The translations under genes and the position numbers were made by a program. Below, piece by piece: positions 1 to 5,562 of a stretch of 5,562 nucleotides of DNA; position 1 is the first letter of the stretch, and each line of letters starts with the position of its first letter. The stretch is from Thermoprotei archaeon (GTDB lineage: Archaea > Thermoproteota > Thermoprotei > Thermofilales > B20-G17). The stretch lies in assembly GCA_003649515.1 (NCBI GenBank), contig QMSC01000097.1, forward strand, positions 1 through 5,562, in the 5' to 3' direction. Under the pieces are notes generated by a model, which saw only the letters and a list, made by a program, of their open reading frames with translations, did no database searches and was not told where the DNA came from.

Positions 1-2109
1 AAGTGGCTTCTTACGGAAGTCCTTAGGGACGAGTGGGGCTTTGAGGGATTTGTAGTCTCCGACTATGCCTCTATTACAGGAATACTCAAAAAGCACTGCG
101 TTGCTGCAACTCCTGAGGAAACAGCTAAGCTAGCCCTCGAAGCCGGTCTAGACGTGGAACTCCCTAGAGTCGAGTACTACGGAGATGCGCTAATTAAGGC
201 CGTCAAGGAAGGCCTCGTATCTGAGGAAGTGGTCAATGAAGCCGTTCGAAGAGTCCTTAGAGCCAAGTTCCTCATAGGCCTTTTCGACAACCCCTTTGCC
301 GATCCAGATGAAGCTGAGAAAGTTTGCGGCTGTAAGGAGCACGCTGAACTCGCCCTTCAGGCTGCTAGAAAAGCGATAGTCTTGCTAAAAAATGAAGGAA
401 GTATTTTGCCACTAGATAAGGAGAAGATAAAGTCCATTGCCGTTCTAGGACCGCTTTCAGATGAACTAAAGCTTGGAGGCTATAGCGGATTACCCCCCAG
501 AATGGTAACGCCGCTCGAAGCCATAAGGCAGAAGGTTAAGCCGGGCACGAAGGTCTACCACGCAAAGGGATGCTCGATAGCTCCCGGTAAGGCAATTCCC
601 ATACCTTCCGAGTACCTAGCTCCCCCAGATGCTAAGCCAGGCGAGCATGGACTTAAGGGCGAGTATTTCGATAACCCCAACCTTTCAGGTGAGCCAATTC
701 TAGTGAGGATAGATGAGCAGGTGAACTTCGACTGGGGACTTGGCTCGCCTGATCCCAGAATTCCGTGTGACAACTTTTCCGTACGCTGGACTGGAAAGCT
801 CATACCGCCAGAAACCGGGATCTACGAGCTCTACCTCATCACGGACGATGGCGTCAGGCTGTGGATCGATGGCAAGCTCCTCATAGACTCATGGTATGAT
901 AGAGGAGAAACTATGGATAGAGTTAGGATTAGGCTGGAGGCTGGACGTGCATATGACATAAGGATCGAGTACTACGAGCACACAGGCTCCGCTAAAGCAC
1001 AGCTCGCCTGGAACTATAAAGGGAAATATCCAGATGAGTTCGAGAAAGCAGTTAAATTAGCAGAGCAGGCAGATGTAGCAGTTGTATTCGTAGGGATAAT
1101 AGAGGGCGAGGGAAAGGACAGGGCAAGCCTAAGACTTCCAGGTTTGCAGGAGGATCTAATAGAGAAGATAATTAATACGGGTACGCCCACGATAGTAGTC
1201 CTCATGACTGGAAGCGCTGTGGTCGGCGAGTGGATCGAAAAGGTTCCAGCAATAATTCAGGCCTGGTACCCCGGACAGGAGGGCGGAACTGCAATAGCTG
1301 AAGTCCTCTTCGGCGAATATAATCCGGGAGGCAAGCTACCCTTCACTTGGCCGCGTCATGAGGGCCAACTTCCACTCTACTACAACTACAAGCCTAGTGG
1401 AAGGGGTTACGACTACGTTGACATGCCCGGAACGCCCTTGTTCCCCTTCGGCCACGGCCTAAGCTACACTGAGTTCCAGTACAGTAACTTAAAGATAGAA
1501 GCTGACGAGGAGAAGGGATACGTGAAAGTAAGTGTAGACGTCGAGAACGTCGGGAAAATGAAGGGGGACGAGGTAGTTCAGCTCTACATTCGCGATGTAG
1601 TAGCCAGCGTTGCGAGACCGCTAAAGGAGTTAAAGGGCTTTAAGAGAATAACGCTTAATCCGGGGGAGAGGAAAACCGTTACGTTCACGCTAACTCCAGA
1701 CGATCTCGCGTTCTTCGACCTAAATATGAGGAGAGTTGTAGAGCCTGGAGCTTTCGAGGTCATGATAGGAAGCTCTTCGGAGGACATTAGGCTTAGAGGA
1801 AAGTTTGAGGTAAAGAAAAAGATTACCGCCAGCTTTGAATGCACCGAACTTAAGCCTGAGAAAGCTAGCGGAAAGCCCGGAGAAACGATAAAGGTTACAG
1901 CCAAAGTAAAGAACGTGGGTCCAATATCCGACATAATTCCAGTAAAACTATACGTTAACGGCAAGGAAGTGGACTGTAAGCGTATAGACCTGTCTCCCAA
2001 TGAGGTCCGCGAAATAAGCTTTAAGTTAAAGTTCCCTGAAAGGGGCGAGTATAAAGTATCTGTTGGAATCCCCGAGCTCAAGCTAACGGCTAGTATTCAA
2101 ATTCAATAA
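1..2109 (+). CDS. GH3 beta-xylosidase/beta-glucosidase with PA14 insert, 5' partial
   Basis: Glycoside hydrolase family 3 enzyme that would release terminal sugars from beta-linked oligosaccharides. The frame is open from base 1, so the gene starts outside the window. A GTG at 154 lies inside the conserved stretch AGLDVELPRV and is not the start. Numbering codon 1 from base 1 (702 codons seen): catalytic nucleophile Asp21 in VVSDY (bases 61-63); end of the TIM-barrel domain about 1-105; second GH3 domain about 140-490, split by a PA14 domain at about 215-340; probable acid/base Glu370 in EGKDR (1108-1110); fibronectin III-like domain about 506-604; CARDB-like beta domain 607-702. The SDY motif and the AGLDVELP region resemble the beta-xylosidase-like GH3 branch, but substrate cannot be settled. 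PA14 inserts occur in other GH3 enzymes and border the active site. Secretion cannot be judged because the N-terminus is missing. A T-rich stretch follows the stop, and the next gene is 391 bases away. Confidence 0.93.
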   Translation, partial: KWLLTEVLRDEWGFEGFVVSDYASITGILKKHCVAATPEETAKLALEAGLDVELPRVEYYGDALIKAVKEGLVSEEVVNEAVRRVLRAKFLIGLFDNPFADPDEAEKVCGCKEHAELALQAARKAIVLLKNEGSILPLDKEKIKSIAVLGPLSDELKLGGYSGLPPRMVTPLEAIRQKVKPGTKVYHAKGCSIAPGKAIPIPSEYLAPPDAKPGEHGLKGEYFDNPNLSGEPILVRIDEQVNFDWGLGSPDPRIPCDNFSVRWTGKLIPPETGIYELYLITDDGVRLWIDGKLLIDSWYDRGETMDRVRIRLEAGRAYDIRIEYYEHTGSAKAQLAWNYKGKYPDEFEKAVKLAEQADVAVVFVGIIEGEGKDRASLRLPGLQEDLIEKIINTGTPTIVVLMTGSAVVGEWIEKVPAIIQAWYPGQEGGTAIAEVLFGEYNPGGKLPFTWPRHEGQLPLYYNYKPSGRGYDYVDMPGTPLFPFGHGLSYTEFQYSNLKIEADEEKGYVKVSVDVENVGKMKGDEVVQLYIRDVVASVARPLKELKGFKRITLNPGERKTVTFTLTPDDLAFFDLNMRRVVEPGAFEVMIGSSSEDIRLRGKFEVKKKITASFECTELKPEKASGKPGETIKVTAKVKNVGPISDIIPVKLYVNGKEVDCKRIDLSPNEVREISFKLKFPERGEYKVSVGIPELKLTASIQIQ

Positions 2110-2110
2110 T

Positions 2111-2140
2111 AATTTTTACTATCATTCTAGTTTATTTATT
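2111..2140 (+). terminator. T-rich terminator-like stretch after the GH3 gene
   Basis: Immediately after the GH3 stop codon there is a run of five T (2113-2117), then two further T-rich patches ending at 2140. Archaeal RNA polymerase often terminates at oligo-T without a strong stem, so this is a plausible 3' end for the GH3 transcript. No stable stem precedes it. Confidence 0.45.
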
Positions 2141-2377
2141 AAAGAACTCCAACAGCAACCTAAATAAGGGAACGTTACTGAGGGACTCTTCCGACAGGTA
2201 CAAACCCTATGCGAACTAGCTTTCCTAGTTCTAGTGATGTGAATTTTGACCTTTACCAATAGTTACGCTTTTCAGGACTCACGATTAGGACATCAGCGCT
2301 AGGCGAGGATGTAGCTAAGCCTGCAACCGCTGCGAGAAGTAGGAAAAGGAGAATTGCATGAGAAAACCTCTTCCCAT
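2132..2377 (-). pseudogene. Decayed gene for a small secreted protein (candidate)
   Basis: Reading the - strand, the open frame 2411-2253 encodes a textbook Sec signal peptide: a basic start (KR), a hydrophobic core (AILLFLLLAAVAG), then a small polar stretch with a possible cleavage after SPSA, followed by DVLIVSPEK. This frame has no ATG, GTG or TTG before the signal. An ATG at 2377-2375 lies just upstream in another frame, so one indel near 2373 would restore a start (M-G-K-R-F). The signal frame meets TAA at 2255-2253, stays open after it for 25 more codons to TAA at 2177-2175, and overlaps another frame (2206-2132) whose product, ending in VPLFRLLLEFFNK, looks like a natural C-terminus. 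The pattern fits a gene with at least two frameshifts and one stop, perhaps also an internal deletion. The family is not recognised. A TATA-like element (about 2407-2414) sits at a suitable distance upstream. Chance is possible for the C-terminal part and less likely for the signal peptide. Confidence 0.4.
2213..2231. repeat. Perfect 7-bp inverted repeat (hairpin)
   Basis: GAACTAG at 2213-2219 and its exact reverse complement CTAGTTC at 2225-2231 flank a 5-base loop (CTTTC). A run of four T begins 12 bases after the stem on the + strand, a weak fit to a terminator. It lies inside the proposed decayed - strand gene, so it may have no function. Confidence 0.4.
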
Positions 2378-2453
2378 CAGCCCTAAGCCTATAAGTAAGC
2401 CATGCGTTATTTTAGCTCCCATAGGCTGGTACTAGAGGCTGGGACTATACGTT

Positions 2454-2467
2454 GAAACTAATATAGG
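2454..2467 (+). promoter_or_regulatory. Likely archaeal promoter (BRE/TATA) of the DapA-like operon
   Basis: A purine-rich GAAAC followed by TAATATAGG resembles a BRE plus TATA box. Using the usual spacing of about 25 bases to the start of transcription, the RNA would begin near 2488 and carry a leader of about 12 bases. That leader just includes the ribosome-binding motif at 2492-2495. A second AT-rich patch (TATTTTATG, 2479-2487) is too near the start codon to serve. Confidence 0.45.
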
Positions 2468-2491
2468 TTTTAGAAATGTATTTTATGTCCG

Positions 2492-2495
2492 GGTG
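2492..2495 (+). promoter_or_regulatory. Ribosome-binding site of the DapA-like gene
   Basis: GGTG, complementary to the conserved CACC of the 16S rRNA 3' end, lies 5 bases before the ATG at 2501. It supports this start. An in-frame TAG directly before the ATG (2498-2500) rules out any upstream start. Confidence 0.55.
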
Positions 2496-2500
2496 TCTAG

Positions 2501-3424
2501 ATGACCGGCCAGCTACTCAGGAAATATGGGCTTATCCCAGCTATGCTAACACCCATGAACAATAAATTTGAAGTGGACTATGAACAACTTGAGGACTACG
2601 TTAAGTGGTTGCTAAGCTTTAATATTGGAGGGCTAGCAGTTAACGTCGACACAGGCGAAGGACCAAGTCTGTTCCCTGAGGAGCGCATTAAAATATTGAA
2701 AACCGTGGTTGGCATAGTTAAGGGCAAGGTCCCTATAATCGCTGGTCTTCAAGCGAGGAATACTTTGGAGGCGGTTAAGCTCGCTCGAGAAGCTAAGGAA
2801 GCTGGAGCAGATGCGCTCTTGGTCTTTCCTCACCCTGCCTTCATAGGCGAGCCAAATCTAGAGGTGATATTCGAGTACCACAAAGAAGTGGCGGAGAAGG
2901 CTGATATTCCACTGATCCTATTCCAACTTCAACCAGCCCTGGGCGGAGTCCTATTTAGACTCGAAACGCTACTCAAGCTAGTGGAGATAAATAGGGTAAT
3001 AGCGATTAAGGAGGCATCCTTTGACGCTAAGAGATTTATCGATACTGTACGCGCGTTGAGAAAGGCTCCTCGAAAGATCATGATCCTCACGGGTAATGAT
3101 AACTTCATCTATGAATCCCTAATTCTTGGAGCTGAGGGAGGGCTACTGGGCTTCGGAACCATAGCAGTTGACAAGCAAGTTGAAATGTTCGATCTCGTTG
3201 CTAAAGGACGTTACGAAGAGGCCAGGGAGATCTGGGAAGAGCTAATACCCTTAGAAGAGGTCATTTTCGCTAAGCCTGTCAGGGATTACAAAACCCGCCT
3301 TAAGGAAGCTCTAGTAATGATGGGCGTACTTAAAACGGCCTACGTTAGGCCCCCGTTAAGGCCTATATCCAATGAAGAGAGAGCTCGCATAAGAGAGATT
3401 CTCAAAAAGCTTAGAATGCTGTAG
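2501..3424 (+). CDS. DapA/N-acetylneuraminate lyase superfamily protein, atypical active site
   Basis: A 307-residue (beta/alpha)8 class I aldolase/lyase fold of the usual family length, presumably cytoplasmic. The Schiff-base lysine is Lys170 in IAIKEAS (3008-3010), matching Lys161 of E. coli DapA. Other family marks are TGE (51-53), the LTGND segment (197-201) and the GAEGGLLGFGT stretch (210-220). The rest of the DapA catalytic set is not conserved: the YN of the YNVPSRTG motif is FQ here (Phe141, 2921-2923), its Arg is Ala146, the first Thr of GTTGE is Asp50, and the TPYY segment reads FPHP. Authentic dihydrodipicolinate synthase activity is therefore unlikely. A carbonyl-forming lyase, aldolase or dehydratase using a lysine imine remains the best general call, and the substrate is unknown. 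It is the first gene of a two-gene operon, its stop lying 8 bases before the PreA-like gene. The start is fixed by the preceding stop codon and the GGTG motif. Confidence 0.9.
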   Translation: MTGQLLRKYGLIPAMLTPMNNKFEVDYEQLEDYVKWLLSFNIGGLAVNVDTGEGPSLFPEERIKILKTVVGIVKGKVPIIAGLQARNTLEAVKLAREAKEAGADALLVFPHPAFIGEPNLEVIFEYHKEVAEKADIPLILFQLQPALGGVLFRLETLLKLVEINRVIAIKEASFDAKRFIDTVRALRKAPRKIMILTGNDNFIYESLILGAEGGLLGFGTIAVDKQVEMFDLVAKGRYEEAREIWEELIPLEEVIFAKPVRDYKTRLKEALVMMGVLKTAYVRPPLRPISNEERARIREILKKLRML

Positions 3425-3432
3425 GGTCTATT

Positions 3433-4611
3433 ATGAGCGTCGACCTCTCCGTGGAAATTGCAGGAGTTCGTTTTAAGAACCCTTTAATAGTTGCTGCTGG
3501 AACCCCTACGCTTTCAGCGAAACATATTATAAGATGCTTTAAAGCCGGTGCCGCCGGGGCTGTCACAAAAACGATCACTTATGATAAAATGCATAGACTT
3601 CAGCCTAAGCCGAGGATGTTTGTACTAAAACCTCATGAGGTTCTAAGGGGAGGCTTTTACTCCTTCTACTCCATCGAGCTGATGTCCGAACTTGATCCTA
3701 AAACGTGGGTTAATGAGATAAGGAGGGTGAAGAAGGAGTTTCCAGACAATATTCTAATAGCCAGTATAGCTGGCAGAACGCTAGAGGAATGGGAGAAGCT
3801 TGCTAGGCTCGTAGATGAAGCTGGAGCCGATATGGTGGAACTCAACCTCTCCTGTCCTCACGTGGAGAGAAATGAAATGATGGGCAAAGCTGCTGCCAGG
3901 AGACTTGATATTGTGAAATCGGTCATTAAAGTCGTAAAGGATAGCGTTAGTATTCCAGTGATAGGCAAGCTCTCGCCTCAAGGTGCAAATCCCTTGGATT
4001 TAGCTAGGACTATGGCTTCTGTAGGCGTAGACGCCGTGGTTTCCACAGCCAGATTTCAGGGACTCGTGATAGACATCGAGTCCATGAAACCCATACTTTG
4101 GGGTGGCTTTGGAGGTTATGGGGGTCCCTGGCAGGTACCAATAAGCGTGGCATGGACGGCGCACATAGCGATGGAAATACCAGACGTGCCCATAATAGGC
4201 TCAGGCGGTATATCGTGTGGAGAGGACGCTATACAGTTTATACTTGCAGGCGCAACAGCTATACAGGTGTGCACAGCGGTCATAGTGAGGACACACAGGA
4301 TAATACGCACTATTCTTGAGGGGCTAAGTGAGTGGATGCATAGAAAGGGCTTTTCGCAAGTAAGCGAGTTCAGAGGCTTGGCTTTAGGAAGGATTAAGCC
4401 CCTTGAAAAGCTTGAGAGAAGAAAGATATTTGCTATCAGAGTTGATCGGGATAAGTGTACTAAATGTGCTATGTGCGCTAGGATATGCCCATACGACGCT
4501 ATCAGCATCAAAGAAGAAGGCATCGTTATAAACGACGATAGATGCGATAACTGTGGTCTTTGCGTAGCGCTGTGTCCTCAGAAAGCTTTATCGATGATTA
4601 GGAGAAGTTAA
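3433..4611 (+). CDS. PreA-like FMN reductase (DHOD/dihydropyrimidine dehydrogenase family) with 2x[4Fe-4S] ferredoxin domain
   Basis: A 392-residue protein: FMN-binding TIM barrel (about 4-310) joined to a bacterial-type ferredoxin domain (about 335-390). FMN-site marks are VTKT (44-47), NLSCPH (138-143), GKLSP (178-182), GSGGI (256-260) and IQVCTA (277-282). Cys141 (3853-3855) matches the active-site cysteine of dihydropyrimidine dehydrogenase. Two CxxCxxCxxxCP motifs (Cys342/345/348/352 and 371/374/377/381) would bind two [4Fe-4S] clusters. The layout matches bacterial PreA and the C-terminal part of eukaryotic dihydropyrimidine dehydrogenase. However, of the three pyrimidine-binding Asn of that enzyme only one is kept (Asn138); the others are Ser80 and Ala206, and the Thr next to the last is Arg207. 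The substrate is probably not uracil or thymine. No PreT or PyrK partner lies in the window, so electrons may come from a soluble ferredoxin. It is the second gene of the operon, 8 bases after the DapA-like stop, so translation may be coupled. Confidence 0.9.
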   Translation: MSVDLSVEIAGVRFKNPLIVAAGTPTLSAKHIIRCFKAGAAGAVTKTITYDKMHRLQPKPRMFVLKPHEVLRGGFYSFYSIELMSELDPKTWVNEIRRVKKEFPDNILIASIAGRTLEEWEKLARLVDEAGADMVELNLSCPHVERNEMMGKAAARRLDIVKSVIKVVKDSVSIPVIGKLSPQGANPLDLARTMASVGVDAVVSTARFQGLVIDIESMKPILWGGFGGYGGPWQVPISVAWTAHIAMEIPDVPIIGSGGISCGEDAIQFILAGATAIQVCTAVIVRTHRIIRTILEGLSEWMHRKGFSQVSEFRGLALGRIKPLEKLERRKIFAIRVDRDKCTKCAMCARICPYDAISIKEEGIVINDDRCDNCGLCVALCPQKALSMIRRS

Positions 4612-4628
4612 ACTGTATCAGGGAGATC

Positions 4629-4649
4629 GCCTCGAAAAGTTATTGAGGC
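4629..4649. repeat. Imperfect inverted repeat upstream of birA
   Basis: GCCTCGA (4629-4635) and TTGAGGC (4643-4649) can pair over 7 positions, one as G-U, around a 7-base loop. It lies 18 bases after the PreA-like stop. It could be a 3'-end stem for the operon RNA (no T-run follows) or a dyad bound by a regulator such as the BirA repressor domain. Confidence 0.35.
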
Positions 4650-4670
4650 TACGGGCAAGTTCCATGCTCT

Positions 4671-4684
4671 GAAAAGCTATTAAA
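4671..4684 (+). promoter_or_regulatory. Likely archaeal promoter of birA
   Basis: GAAAAG followed by CTATTAAA resembles a BRE and TATA box centred about 30 bases before the birA ATG. Transcription would start within a few bases of the ATG, giving a leaderless or nearly leaderless mRNA. A related copy, GAAAAGTTATTGAGGC at 4634-4649, matches GAAAAGCTATTAAAGC at 4671-4686 in 13 of 16 positions, 37 bases apart. Confidence 0.45.
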
Positions 4685-4708
4685 GCACTGTAGGAGTAAT
4701 ATTCAAGT

Positions 4709-5562
4709 ATGCTTGGGGAAGTTGAACGTAACGTGCTCAAGTTTCTTGAGGAATCGTGTGGTGAATACGTTAGCGGTAGTTTTATAGCCAAAAAACTTAA
4801 CGTCACTAGAGCCGCTGTATCCAAGGCTGTAGCTAATTTGCGTAGGAAGGGTTTTATGATAGATTCTCATCCGAAACGTGGCTACCGTCTTATATTTCTC
4901 GACGACCTCCGGGAAACTAATTGTATTTTAAGAGAACTCAAAATGAAACTGAAGTTTACTGTAAACTACTTGACATCGACATCTTCAACCCAGGATGTTG
5001 CAAAGAGCTTAGCGGAGCACGGGGCTCCTGAGGGAACTATAGTCATAGCGGAGGAGATGAGTGCGGGAAGAGGAAGGCTCGGGAGGAAGTGGCATGCAAC
5101 TTCCGGAGGACTATGGATGACCATAGTACTTAGACCCAACGTGCCTCCGGTAAAAATGCAATTAATAAGTCTTCTTGCAGGCGTGGCGGTAGCTAAAGCT
5201 CTAGCTAATCTTTATGGACTAAAGCCTAAACTGAAGTGGCCAAACGACGTGCTTATAAATGACAGAAAGGTCTGCGGAATACTTGCAGAGGCTAGTATAG
5301 AGGCCGATGCAATAAATTACATATTACTTGGCGTTGGCATAAACGTGAACAACGAGATCCCTGAGGATCTTAAGAACGTTGCTATAAGCGTTAAGGAGGC
5401 TCTTGGCAAAACTGTTCCAAGAGCACTTATACTCAGAGCCTTCCTAGTGGAGCTCGATAAGCTTTATGCTGAATTCAATAGAGGCAATACTAGGAGGATC
5501 ATAGAGGATTGGAAGAAGTACGCGAGTACTATTGGTAAAAAGGTACGCGCAATATACCGTGA
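4709..5562 (+). CDS. birA: Biotin-protein ligase with N-terminal HTH repressor domain, 3' partial
   Basis: Activates biotin with ATP to biotinyl-AMP and attaches it to a lysine of biotin-dependent enzymes such as carboxylases; the HTH form is also a biotin-responsive repressor in bacteria. 284 codons are visible; E. coli BirA has 321, so the end of the C-terminal domain is missing. Domains: winged HTH 1-65 (TRAAVSKAVANLRRKG, then RGYRL), catalytic domain about 80-255, start of the SH3-like C-terminal domain. Motifs: TSTSSTQD (89-96) at the biotin site, adenylate loop GRGRLGRKW (120-128), KWPND (176-180), catalytic Lys187 in RKVCGILAE, GVGINVNN (208-215). The ATG is chosen because TAA at 4697-4699 closes the frame upstream and no other start lies between. 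GGAG (4693-4696) is 12 bases before it, rather far for a ribosome-binding site. It is 97 bases after the PreA-like gene, with its own TATA-like box, so probably a separate unit. Biotin synthesis or carboxylase genes are not in the window. Confidence 0.95.
   Translation, partial: MLGEVERNVLKFLEESCGEYVSGSFIAKKLNVTRAAVSKAVANLRRKGFMIDSHPKRGYRLIFLDDLRETNCILRELKMKLKFTVNYLTSTSSTQDVAKSLAEHGAPEGTIVIAEEMSAGRGRLGRKWHATSGGLWMTIVLRPNVPPVKMQLISLLAGVAVAKALANLYGLKPKLKWPNDVLINDRKVCGILAEASIEADAINYILLGVGINVNNEIPEDLKNVAISVKEALGKTVPRALILRAFLVELDKLYAEFNRGNTRRIIEDWKKYASTIGKKVRAIYR

Larger units (their letters stand above)
2110..2500. other. 391-base intergenic region
   Basis: No intact protein-coding gene and no tRNA or rRNA is visible here. 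From left to right it holds the T-rich stretch after the GH3 gene, the candidate decayed - strand gene with the hairpin inside it, three scattered copies of TAAGCC (2316-2321, 2384-2389, 2396-2401), and the promoter region of the DapA-like gene. Confidence 0.7.

Noticed and set aside
154..156. GTG as the start of the GH3 gene
   Set aside because: The frame is open back to base 1 and encodes the conserved catalytic Asp motif VVSDY and AGLDVELP, so this GTG is an internal valine and the gene is cut by the window edge.
1584..2081. 165-codon open frame on the - strand
   Set aside because: It lies wholly antisense to the fibronectin III-like and CARDB-like coding part of the GH3 gene, its product is low-complexity Ser/Leu/Pro-rich, and it shows no recognisable domain. 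It is a shadow.
2231..2280. Possible C/D box small RNA (GTGATGT near 2234, or CTGATG on the - strand)
   Set aside because: C boxes are imperfect, no properly spaced C'/D' pair is present, and no guide stretch could be assigned.
2316..2401. Three copies of TAAGCC, two of them flanking TATAAG
   Set aside because: Six-base copies with irregular spacing are expected by chance and do not form an array or CRISPR-like pattern.
2501..3424. Naming the gene dapA (lysine pathway)
   Set aside because: The catalytic Tyr, substrate Arg and part of the Thr motif are missing, and no other lysine-pathway gene is in the window.
4098..4319. 73-codon open frame on the + strand
   Set aside because: Out of frame within the conserved barrel of the PreA-like gene; composition is unlike a real protein.
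4116..4523. 135-codon open frame on the - strand
   Set aside because: Antisense to the FMN-binding and first Fe-S coding part of the PreA-like gene; no domain and no promoter of its own.
3433..4611. Naming the gene pyrD or preA
   Set aside because: The pyrimidine-binding asparagines are only partly kept and there is no pyrimidine gene or PreT/PyrK partner beside it.
4618..4824. 68-codon open frame on the - strand over the birA promoter and start
   Set aside because: It overlaps the HTH coding region and the gap. Its product has no recognisable motif, and the + strand reading is a clear BirA.

Overview
The window looks like chromosomal DNA of a thermophilic archaeon, probably Thermoproteota or a relative. 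The phylum is inferred and the rank below it cannot be fixed. The reasons are heavy use of AGG/AGA for arginine and ATA for isoleucine, Lys/Glu/Ile-rich proteins, purine-rich plus TATA-like promoter elements instead of -35/-10 boxes, and very short leaders. No mobile element, CRISPR array, rRNA or tRNA was found.

Layout, all clear genes on the + strand. (1) Bases 1-2109: the 3' part of a glycoside hydrolase family 3 gene (beta-xylosidase/beta-glucosidase type). It has a PA14 domain inserted in the second catalytic domain, a fibronectin III-like domain, and an extra CARDB-like C-terminal domain. (2) Bases 2110-2500: a 391-base gap with a T-rich terminator-like stretch, a perfect small hairpin, a promoter for the next gene, and on the - strand what looks like the wreck of a small secreted-protein gene. 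(3) Bases 2501-4611: a tight two-gene operon, 8 bases apart. It encodes a DapA/N-acetylneuraminate-lyase family protein and a PreA-like flavin reductase (dihydroorotate/dihydropyrimidine dehydrogenase family) with a C-terminal two-cluster ferredoxin domain. (4) Bases 4612-4708: a 97-base gap with a hairpin, a 16-base imperfect repeat and a likely promoter. (5) Bases 4709-5562: a BirA-type biotin-protein ligase with an N-terminal helix-turn-helix, cut off by the window end.

The most interesting part is the operon. Both proteins keep the core of their superfamily (Schiff-base lysine; FMN site, active-site cysteine and Fe-S clusters) but have lost residues that define the textbook reactions. The DapA-like protein has Phe where the catalytic Tyr should be and lacks the substrate Arg. 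The PreA-like protein lacks two of the three pyrimidine-binding Asn. Together they suggest a lyase/aldolase plus flavin reductase pair acting on a substrate that is neither dihydrodipicolinate nor a pyrimidine. That is an inference from aligned motifs recalled from memory, not a demonstrated function. The GH3 gene and birA look like independent transcription units.
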